Below, piece after piece: positions 41,301 to 53,300 of a stretch of DNA of 64,000 nt. The translations under genes and the position numbers were made by a program. Each line of letters opens with the position of its first letter. The first letter of the stretch is position 1. Location: positions 324,341 through 388,340 of the forward strand of contig NW_025944985.1 in NCBI RefSeq assembly GCF_000764305.2, given 5' to 3'. Below the pieces are notes generated by a model. It was not told where the DNA came from and searched no databases. It saw only the letters and a list, made by a program, of their open reading frames with translations. This stretch comes from Hyalella azteca (Eukaryota > Arthropoda > Malacostraca > Amphipoda > Hyalellidae).

Positions 41301-44300
41301 GTTTTAAATTGCTGCACGAACTTAAGATCAGATTAAAATATAATTCAATTTTATATTTCGATAAGTAAATGCAATATTTTTACTGCTAAATATTGTAAAA
41401 TATACATTCCGAAGAAAGTTTTAAAAAGTTTACACCTCTAAGACAATTCCATATTCCTAGAAACAAGCAAAATGACCAAACAAAAAAATGATATCCTGCA
41501 ATCACAGGTTTTGCATATCTTTCGAATATTTTCGGTTACAATTCGATTCTCTGATTCGTAGGAGAATTTTAAACCTCCGGTAGGATTCGTGTGGGGGCGA
41601 AACTCCAAGACTGGAAAGGACCGTAAATAAATTAAAAATTTTATGATGTGTTTTTCTCAGACATCTTTTGCTGATATTTATGATTATTTCGTTTATATAC
41701 ATCGATAAAAGTTATGACAAAATTTAAAGATACGGAAAATCTCGCTTTATCGGTTCCTCACTTTCCTTATTGTAAAACATGTCTGCGCATTCAACTATCA
41801 TACTTTGCGACAATGGCGTTATCTTTGGATGAAAACTAGGCTTTTATAATTTTTTAACGATTTTACTATATTTTTTCTGTTATACATAGTGGAGTTAGCG
41901 GACATGTCGCCAGCGGCTCGCTGCTTTTAGGAGAGCCTCGGGTTACAAGCACTTTTTGAACGCATGCTCGTCGGAAAAATGGAACATAAATAAAATATTT
42001 TTGCATGTTTTTCATTTCTGCTATTTTGTTTGGTCTTCCGTGCAATGAGGAATTAAGACTTTCGTTCAAGTTCGGTCGTCCTTATGAATTTCTGCTGACA
42101 AGTATTGCATTCAATTCAAATTGACATTTTTTCTTAAATGCGTTACCAGTATAATAAATATTTATATTTTGATAAGGTTATACTCTCATCGAACGTAGAT
42201 GTAAAAAAATTCATAGGATCTGGAATTACATAAATCATGCAGTACCATTTAAATTTCCACTTTAGATGCAATTTAAAATATTTCCCACAAATAATGAATT
42301 AAGATGTTTTAAATTTGTGTATCCAGAAAATTTAGCGAGCGGTCATAAAGCCGCCAGTTTAACATCAATAAATTGATTTTCGATTTGCTGAAAGTAGAAT
42401 GCTTTTAATGTCTGTTATAACTTATTTAAGATTCCTCATAACATCGCTCATCGACGGTATCCAAGTTGTAATAATGAACTTCCTCCACTAAAGTTTGGTT
42501 TCCGAAAGTTGAGCTCATAATTTTCATTGTTGCGCCACAATTTATTTTCCATTGGATGAAAATTTTAATTGTCTCACAGTTTTAAAAACTTGATTCGATT
42601 TCTGTAAAATTACCTAGAATTTATTCAGAGAAGGTGGCTTCCAACCTGTGTCGGTAATTTCTTTGAAATTGCTGCGCGGTAAAAAGGTTGTAATTGAAAT
42701 AAATCTGGTGAATTTCACTGTGAAAGTTAAACGGACGTTCTCATTTCCCCCATTGCGTTCATTTTTTATTTGCTCGCAAAATTTTGCCGAATTCATTGTC
42801 AGTCGGACTTTCTTCTGAATTCCATGGCAATTTCTAATTAATTCATTCTACATGAGATTCAAATTTGGGACAGACTTTCTATTTCCGTCGCCGTAGATCC
42901 AAAATATCTCTGTCTTTTTTTTCCTCGTAATATCCTCGGGAATTTTCCTCCTGATAATAAGTTTCACTCAATGCTAGTGACCAATCGCACTGCTCACGCT
43001 GAGCGAATTGCTCAAAACCCGCGAATCTACGGCAGAGTCACGGCCGCGCTGCCGGCTCTGGCGCTGCCGCCACTCGCACTTCGCGTCGCAGGCTCTGGCG
43101 CTGCCGCCACTCGCATTTTGCATCGCAGGCTCTGGCGCTGCCGCCACTCGCCCTTCGCGTCGCAGGCTCTGGCGCTGCCGCCACTCGCCCTTCGCGTCGC
43201 AGGCTCTGGCGCTGCCGCCACTCGCCCTTTGCGGCGCAGGCTCTGGCGCTGCCGCCGCTCACCCTTCACGTTGCTGCTAACATGCTGTTGCTCTGTCCCT
43301 GCCCTGATTCATATGCACAACGACAGAGTTCACGCACTGACAACTCTAAAGCTGTCCTTTTTGTAGCCTCAAGACACAGCTTGGTGTTTCTTAAAACTCG
43401 TCACTCGTTTGCGATTTCTAGTAAACTTTGGTTTGACAACCGAAAAATTTTACTCGTGTTATGTTTGAGCATGAAAATTGCATAATTTTGATTCTATCGC
43501 GTTAAAGATCATGCTAAAAAAGCCGTGAAAATATCCTAATGTTGGCTGAATATTGGTTATCCTTAATGTTACCAGTAATAGCAAGCCTCTATCGCGGGTT
43601 TGACAAGATTCTGAACTAATACCATTACCAAGCCTCACAGATATGCCATACCCGAATTTTATGTCATTTTTACGACGCGCGATTCGTCTTCTCTGTAAAT
43701 GGATGCATGAGAGGTCGGCCCCACCGTGACGTTCCAGAAACATTATTATTTATGATGAGATTTTGGCCTCGTTGTTTGATCCCATTGAGTCCATTTGCCA
43801 TCCGAGTTCGGGACGAATGATCACAGTGCGAACTAGAGGTATTTTATGCAGGGCTGTTATATTAACCTAATAGAATTGCATTATAATTCTTGGCCGCTCA
43901 TTCTGCATATAGAGAATATACTCTACGCAAGAGACAATTAAGTCTCTGATGGAAAGTGATTCCAGAATCAACAAAAGGATATAACGATTTAATGGGCTGA
44001 ATACAAACTAAAGCAAAATTTTGTATGAATTTCGCTATGAACTGTTTAAAATCTTCTCCCTTTTTGGCCGCAAGAACCAGGCTGGCAAGGTTGGGGTCGA
44101 GTATACATACTGGTAGCAACTAATCGCTGTGGTTTTTCCAATAATAAAATCCAGTCCTTATTAAATAGCCCCTTAGCAAGTTTTTCATATGTCAGCATAT
44201 TATAGATAGCTATTACTATGGAAAGCTATGCTTACAGATGCGCGATTAAATAGGACTATTATTATATTCATTAGATATTAATTAGTCAAACACTATCGCA

Positions 44301-47300
44301 CAAAGGTTTAACTTTAGAAAAGGTAAAGGCGAAGAAAAATAAAGTTTAAGGATAGACTTCATTTTTGTCCGCCAATTAAGAAACCTTAACCCCGCAACTT
44401 AAAACACCGCAAGAAGGATGTGCCTATGCACAAAAAATTAAAGACCTCTTTAATTTTACCCTGTGACACAAATTCGGAATATTTGAAGTGACGACGAAGA
44501 CTGAAGGGAACGTGCACGAGGAAAAATGGACAACATTTATCTAATGGCCATGAGCAAGGGGTCTGTTTTATAATAAAGGTCTGTTTCGCTTCTCATGTGT
44601 TGCTCCTGAAGAAGACGGATTGAGGAATTTTGTCAACATGGATTAGGTAATTAGAATTATCATTTTCATTTCATAGGAAATTTAATAGTAATTGTTATGC
44701 TTTTGATTGAATTGAATAAAGTAATGGGTTTTCTTTGGTATCATTAATAACTTACAATATCTTCCATGTATATAGAAATTCCTGATTTAATCAATCTTTG
44801 GAACAGGATAGCTTCTAATGTCACTAATACTGCTCACTCGAAAGTGGTGCAATCTAAATTTTCTAATCAATTGACTCCGCTTTCGCATGAATGACGTCAG
44901 AAATTTATTTAACCCAATCCACATATCAACTTAAGGATTCAAAAGATGTGTTGTCTCACTCAGATGTCAATTCAACGTTTTTTCAAGACCCGGATGAAAG
45001 CACATACGCTTGTAAGCAGCAGCAGGCTTCGGCGAACAAGCACCGGGCTGGTCGGCTCATTTACGGTGTCGAGTTTGATTCATCGGTGAAGAAAGCGGGC
45101 GATATTAGGCGAATTCATCACAAGTGATGAGTTGCTCTGTCACCACCGCACTCGTGAACCTGGCAGTGCTGCGTGAGGCACTCCTTGTGCTTGATTTCGT
45201 TGTGTTGCAAAGATGAGTAATACATGGAGATTTAGACTCAAAATTAGGAAAAGTTTCACGTGTCATACGCCCGATTTCTTCATGGATGAACCGTTAACTG
45301 TATTGTTCAATGAAGGTATAATTTCCTTGTTCTAAAGTTAAATGGCATTGATTATTCGTGAGTTTTTAAAAATGTAACTTTGAATTTTTAACTTGTAATT
45401 TACTCGCTTATATCACTGCTATCAATAAAGCATTATCCTGTTGCTTGCAACCAAAGAGATGTGACAGAAATTGTCTAGCTTTTCTAAACCGTAGAATACT
45501 CTTTTCTACATCTCGATGACTTAGGTCGAATAGACCGATACAATAAATCACACGCTTCTTCCCCCACAGCTCGTCTTTGTGAACAATCGATGTCGGCTTG
45601 AGAGAAATCACTGTAGTTTGCGAGGCTCTGCGTGATCTTTGTAGCGCACGTTCAGTGATTCAAAAGTTGTTCGTATGCGTAAACAAAGAAGAGCTCAAGA
45701 CGACGCTGCAGTCGCAGGGACTTTGTTTACCAACGCGATGCCCCAGTTTACTCACTCGCAAGTTTTGTACAACGTGTGTCTGGCGCAACGAGCGAGAGTG
45801 CAGGTTGTCACTCCACATCTAAATAAATGGACAAATTACTGTATTCCATGCAAAGAAAATAATGGTACTTAAAAAAATGGCAAATAAGATATTTTAGTTA
45901 TTTTTAGCATTTAGCAGTGGAATAAAAGGAAATGTGCAATGGTTTGCATTGCACATTTCATTTTAATTTGCATTGCATTTTAATTGGTTTGCTAACGAAA
46001 TAAATTGTTGTCCAATATCTTAATTGGTATAAAAAATGGTTACCAGCAAATATTCGGTTATACCTCGTTATACATCATGTTCGATGGTCCAAGTTATGCA
46101 GAGTTTAACACATAAAATGACATCGAATTTCATGGGAGTGAAGAGTTTTTATATTTATCCTTTCCACTTATAGCGAACAAAACTCAAATGAAAAATTTTT
46201 CCAGAGTTCATTCGATGTATTTTATTCGAACCTAAATTTTGGAAGTACCTGATACGAACGCCTCATTCTCTGAGAACATGAATCTTCGACCAAGACGCAC
46301 TCCACGTGTAAGGCCTCCGCAACACCGACAACCGACCCCACAATCGTTGCCACTGCAACACCGGCAACCGCCCTCACAATCGTTGCCACTGCAACACCGG
46401 CAACCGCCCTCACAATCGTTGCCACTGCAACACCGGCAACCGCAGCCACAATCGTAACAACCACAATTCTTCCACCCGTAGCCACTATCATTGCCACCGC
46501 AGCCACAATCTTTGTCACAGTAACACCGGCAACCGCTGTTACAATCGTTGCTATCGAAACTCGGGCAACCGTAGCTAGAATCGTTGCCACTGCAACACAG
46601 ATAGCCGCAGCCACAATCGTTACCACCGAAACTCGGGCAACCGCAGCTAGAATCGTTGCCACTGCAACACAGATAGCCGCAGCCACAATCGTTACCACCG
46701 AAACTCGGGAAACCGCAGCCAGAATATGCCACCTCAATACCGGCAACCGTTGCCACCGCAACACCGGCAACCGCCCCCATTACCGTTGGCAAGGTCCCGC
46801 GAGATCATTTTTGAAGCAACGATTAAATGGGACTTGATGAAGGGGAGTATGGGGCTGCTTGGATGTAGGGTTGGGGGAGAGAATTATGAGAGAAGGTGGG
46901 GGAGTAATTAAGGTCACACAATGGGGGATTAGAGATGAATCATGTGAGATCAGCGCTAATGACTCGGGGTGCTGCTCCCTTTACACACTCGCCTAAACCG
47001 ACTGCAAAACCAAACTATGGATGCAGTGAAAAGTAAGAGTAGGAATTCTATTCCAATGATGATTCATTTTCGATTCAGGAGATTTGTTTGATTTTAACAT
47101 ATTTTATGATAATTATGTCATCAGAGTGAAGGTACTTTAATCATTCTGAGCGAGAGTATTTTACCCATTATGTACAACCACAGGATAAAGTGGAATCATA
47201 AATCGAATTTCACTGTGAATGATGTTTCAACAATTCAATTTACATTTTTCATCAAGGTGAAATCGTTTTGAAAGTTCTTTATTCTTTAGGTAAACGGATG

Positions 47301-50300
47301 AGAGATTATTTCCTCGATATTTCTTCATTCTTACTGCGTTCTGTGGTTATGAGATTTCAGCTGAGTGACTTCTGAGGCACTGATTGAAATACTAAAGGCC
47401 TTTTTATTAACAAGACCTTTTTCTTTTAGAGTTCTGTTTACGTTCTGTTTTTCCGTACGGAACTCCATTTCAAAACTCGCATCTCATATGCCAGGGCTAT
47501 GAATATTGCCACTTTTTAATCCTTTTGTGTTATTTGAAAACTTAGCTCCATGATGATTAATGTTGGTTATGATATTTATTTAATACCAGCTATTACTTTT
47601 ATATGTATTTTTTAGACTCAACTCATCAGTTATTTCTAGTCAAAGATAGTTTTGCTCATTTAACGGCATCTGCAAACTTGGAGAAGTTTTGTATATGTCA
47701 TTAGACTTGAAGTACTGGTGAGAAAAAAGTCTGTTGAATTGTGTAGGCTTATTTTATTCTTTCATTGCGAATAGTATCGATTTTCACTCACGAATCCACA
47801 AGTAAATATGGTGTTTACCACATTATTATGCGTGTGCCATTTATTCGTCGCTCCAGATGAACTTCTGGTCTAAGTAATAGGCTCGAGTGACGGCCCCGAA
47901 ACTTCAACAAGTGCCTCCGAACACGACTCCTCAGGCGTTTGTGGCGGCTAGGCCGAGTTATGTAATTCGGCCGCGGCATCAAATTGGTACTATTTTTGCA
48001 GGCTAAACTCGTCTTCAGCTGTTAATAAGGCGCTTCTGTCGACCTGAGAACAATTATTGCGAGCTCGAGCTGCCACACAGACGCCTATCTTGCCGAGGAG
48101 CCTGCGGCCTGTTGCTTCGGTGCAATTTTTTGGGGCGCGCTCATGTAATGAACTTCATGTGGGCGGTGGAGCAGGGGCGGGAAGTGCTCTGGCTGAGGTA
48201 ATATTTGAAAAAGGTTACTTATATGCTATTGCGCATGGAAACAAGTCAGTACAAGTCAACTTATTGATATTCCTTTATAGGATAGGTCGAATACAAGTCG
48301 AATCATATTTAAAAATATAATCATAGTTTCTTCAAACGCGGAAATATGATCGATTACTAGTTAACAGTTGATTGGCAGGATCTGTTTTATCTGAGCCACG
48401 GCATTTAAATTTGAAAATATCAAATACCGTTCATTCTTAATTGATTTCAAACGACTACTGCGACGATAAATCGAAACTCCAAATAGAGACGATGTCTACA
48501 ACAGGACATTTATTGCGGTCTCTTGTTAAGGCATACTCTACTAATTTTGATTCGTCACTGAATGGCAATTCATCTCTTGGTCCCGATTGCACAACTGTGG
48601 ACGGCTTCTGGAAGGGAAGACACAAAAGTACACACTGTAAAACATTGAATAAATGCGTGTTCTTTATTAAGTAAATTTGTGTCGTTTAACTTTAACTGAA
48701 CGCTTATTTAATTTCGCACTAATACGCACCACACTAAACGTCCTCGGGGGCTATTCTACTTCGTTTAAATTATTGGTGAACAAGTGATCGTAAATTTTAT
48801 TACTCATAGCAATTTGCATTGAATTTGCGCCCTAACCAAAAATTTTACCATTTCATTGATCTGCTTCAAGGTATTCGAAATAAATCAGCGTGAATTATGC
48901 GTATCTTGAATTGAATCGTGGCTTTCGTGTGCATTCAACCGATTTTAAATCGAGAAACTATAAATGAATGAACATATTCACAGTAATTTACATCCATCTA
49001 CTGAGGTCCAAAAGTGTTGTAATCTAATACTTGATATACTACGTGAATATTAAGTAATATTCTTGCCAACAGAGAGATATTTACACCACTGACCCCCCAT
49101 CCCAGCCATCGCCACAGTGCAGACTAAAAATCCGGTCAAATATTTCAAAAGGAACGCGATCTCTTTGGCAATTTTGCGCGGCATCTCCAGCAATTTTTCT
49201 TCCAATTCCGTGGTTTCTTTTGAGCAAATTATCGGTGACGGGACGACGCCTTTAGAGCGGCACTCTGAGCCAAGTAGCTTCAGAGCTGCAACATCTTCGC
49301 GCCTTTTTCCTACTTTCCACTCGTTCGTTCTTTGCCTTTATTTCTGGCAGAAAAAGAGAGAAAAATATTCACAGAACTCACAACTTTGTTTATTTAGAGA
49401 GTTTCTTATTTTTTATCTATTTTCCTTCATATCGCTATTGCTGTCTCTTGATTCTCTCAAATTTTCCGCTGATTTTCGCGTTTCCGTGTTACCTTCTTTC
49501 CCCCAGAACAGCCTTGCAAAATTTACAAATAAGAGAATAGAGGCTAACAATGACTATGAGAAACAATGTACAAACAAGAGAAATCTACAAACCTAGAATA
49601 TTTGTTAGCGATCGGCTTTTTTTCAGTTGCGCAGGATTTACATCACAAGTAATGTTGAATTTATTTCTCTTTTCTAGATTTAGTAATTTTTTCAGTGTAT
49701 TATCAATAAAATTGTTATATCTAATCAGTTACACATTGATTGAATATTACTGTATAATAATAAATATAAAGAATCCTCAAAACGGTTTCTTCATTATCTC
49801 GACTTAAACCGTTATTTTGTGCCTGATCACAATACGTGCACGTAATAGTGTATTTTCAGCTGTAAAGTTGCGAAGTTTCGCGTCGTGATGACGCAAATGA
49901 AATTATAATGAATTTTTTCATTGTTTCGATTGCAAACCGTAGTTTTGTACCTGATCACAATACGTGCAAATATACAACTGTATTTTCAGCTGTATATTTG
50001 TGAAGTTTTGCGTCGGTATGGCGCGGTCTCCTTCAGGTGATCTGCTTAACGAACGACGATAAGCAGTGCCATCCTAGGGGGAAACTTCAGACTTTTGCTT
50101 ACTCGCCCAAGTTAAGTATTCATTGATGACCTAAGCTTTTGTGGCGCCCGAGTAGCGGTGCCATCAACTTCTTGCAATGTTCTCCCTTTGTTGTCTCGTC
50201 TTGCGAGGCTGGATTCTTAGAAGATTCTGTTGTAATTTTATTTTCTACTGCTATTATAGATTCGTCATATGCGTATGCAATATAAATGCTTAACGTAATA

Positions 50301-53300
50301 AACTCGTGTAAGTGTGCCATTCAAAATTGGGATAAAAATTAATTAACAATCAATAGATTTCCAAAATCGCAGGGGATTCCTGTAACTTGCCTCAAGGATT
50401 AGACATCAGCAATAATTAAGACGTCAAATCACTTTTCGGTGATTTCCTATGACCAGCTGATCAATCATAGATGCGAATTCCGAACACAACATCAAATGAA
50501 GACTCGGGTTCACTTTCAAACCTTTAGAAGTGTGGCTCCTGCTCCCTATGATAGTATTAATCATTTAATTAATTACAGCAAATCGATCATGGTTGCTTTA
50601 GAGTTTAGACTAATTTCGAAGTTCATGCTGAAATTCATACTAATTCATAATCAATTCATACTAAGACTCTCTCAACCACCAATTTGTTCAAATCTTAATA
50701 TTTGTGTTTCATTCCTAAGTGCAATTTTAGAGGTAATACATTTGTTAATACCAACATTATAAAATTATAACGTACATGCAGGCGCGGATCCTCCACAATA
50801 CAGGAGAATTTATTGTCAAGCTTATTCATTTGAAAATTGATTTAAAATGTGACACTCATGCACGAGAAAATGCCTAAAATAATTTCTTTTAATTTTTTTA
50901 TCTTGCAAAACTTCAAACCTGAATAAATTCTTTTCTGTACTTATCATTGAGACATTCCTGAGCGTCCGCGAGTTTCCGCAGACGAACATTACGAAAGAGC
51001 TAAACAAATTCAGCTCATTTATTTCCAAGTCGATTTTTTCACCTCGAGCAAATGAAGCGGACTTTTTCTTGTGTTGGGAGGAACCACACCTAGAAAGACG
51101 CGCCTCACCTCTTCTCCCTCTTCTTCATGCTGCCAATATCATTTCCATATTCAAGCAGTAGATCTCTTACAGAAAAAAAAAACTTTAGAGAGAGGCGGCA
51201 GGAAGACGCGATAATTCTGGACCCCAACACAAGGCCTCGCTTCTCCAGCCCCATGCAAATATCCTCATGCTTTCTTTCCGTGTTCCTGCTGGTTCTTTGA
51301 CGACACGTCACGACGAACTTATTGACGGCTCTTGCCCGTCACTGGCCCGAGACCGACATTTTCAGTGTACCTCGCGCGCACGATTGAACTTTGACGCGCT
51401 AACGTTGGCCTTCGTTAGTCACTTGCGGTGAATTTTTGCTGGACCTGAGGTGGCCGAAGGAAAACAAGCGACACAGTAAGAGGTAAAAGAACACTGCATG
51501 CGGTGCTCTGCACCAGCACAGCGAACGGTGAATAGCACTGCGTGAGCGGTGCTCTGTGCCAGCGCAACAAAAAGAAGATGCATGATCACTGCATGTGATG
51601 CACAAATGTCCATTAGAAAATTAAAATAATTACCTTATTTTAAGCATCATTGGTACGAGTTCGCTTGTTAGATGCCTCGCTGTAAGCGCGTTACACCCAA
51701 AAATGTATCAACACTGATCTGGACATTGAAATATCTTTCGAAGTCGCTAATCCCGCTCATTAAAAATAGCACTCTGAAATCACCACATTCGACACGATCG
51801 CGGTAGTCGAGTGAAATGCTCCGTAAGAAGCATTTAATCTCACTGCAACAGCGGCAGACGATGTGGCAAGTAGTGAAGTAGATTATGCTTGCTAAACAAT
51901 CTCTACTGACGGACACAGTTATAGTTACTGTCACTGACACTAAGTTAATGAGAGCCGCAGCTGCGAAAAATGCCATCACTATCCGTGCTCCTGCTTCATC
52001 CGACTTAGCTGCTGCATTTACACTGTCCATGCTCATTCAACTGCTGTAATGGACGTGGCAAGCACTTGCCACTAAGACAGTGACAACTTGCCTCAACTAC
52101 GAGGGCAGTGGCAACTATATACTACGGGAACAGTGGCAGATGCTGTTTCCGTTGACGCCTGGCCACCGGCAGGAGAACATAGTGGCAAGTTCCTTAACTA
52201 CGAGAACAGTGGCAGCTACCACGAGAACAGTGGCAGCTGCCACGAGAACAGTGGCAGCTACCACGAGAACAGTGGCAGCTAAGAACAGTGGCCGCTACCA
52301 CGAGAACAGTGGCCGCTACCACGAGAACAGTGGCAGCTACCACGAGAACAGTGGCCGCTACCACGAGAACAGTGGCAGCTACCGCGAGAACAGTGGCAGC
52401 TACCACGAGAACAGTGTTCTACTGTTCTCGTTGCCACCCCACCACCTGAAGAGCACTCGAGCGCGGCAGCGTTGCGATGAGCGTCGTCTTACAGAGCGTC
52501 GTCTCATCATCACAGAGAAGCTCTTGTCTGCTTGAAAAATCACGTAACGCGATGCTTGCAACAGCACAGGTTGTCTGGCAACTAGAAACTCTTGTATGTT
52601 TTAATTCAGAAAATTTTATCTTATATTATAACTTGTTTGTGCGATATCATAGAATAACACGTAGATTCTTGTGACATCTATGCACAAATATTCTTCTAAA
52701 ACAATTTTTATGTTAAAACTAAAAAGCAAGAATTTAACAAGCAATCATTTTCAAGGATACATTGGATCCTTTGCGCCTGCTCCCAGCTCAGATGTAGCGC
52801 AGATACGTATATGGAAGGTGGGAGTTAAAATACCAGGCTTGTTCATATCACAGGGGCATTGCTCATTTACCAGCAAGATTCAAGTAAAAATTGCTTGGCT
52901 GCGCGTTTACAAATTTTAAGAACTCTAAACTGTTCTATAATATTGTGCATGAGATAAACTTCAAAAGTATACTGTATACATGATTCGTAATTTCAAATCA
53001 ATTACCATTAAGGATATAAATTTGAAATGCAATCATCGATGGAAGTATGGCAATAATCGAAATTGAAGGAATTGCTTCAATGATATTATCTGAATGCTGT
53101 TCAATGGTACAGTACTATTTACAACGATCTTCTTTACTCTGCGTACATTGATCAGGTGGTCTAAACGCATTTCGGCTGGCGTTACATGGATCGCATTCTT
53201 CTGTCGTACGTTCGTCACCTTGACAAACGTTCGATGTTAATGTCGACGCTATCAGTCGTGCTGTGAGCGAAGCAATTGTTGAATTTACATCGTCTTGGCT

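Noticed and set aside
45929..45959. microRNA precursor
   Set aside because: The stem is only 13 bp with a 5-base loop, too short for Drosha/Dicer processing.
49117..49596. 159-codon Phe/Ser-rich frame in intron 4
   Set aside because: Low-complexity T-rich DNA translates to Phe/Ser/Leu; no motif or codon signature.
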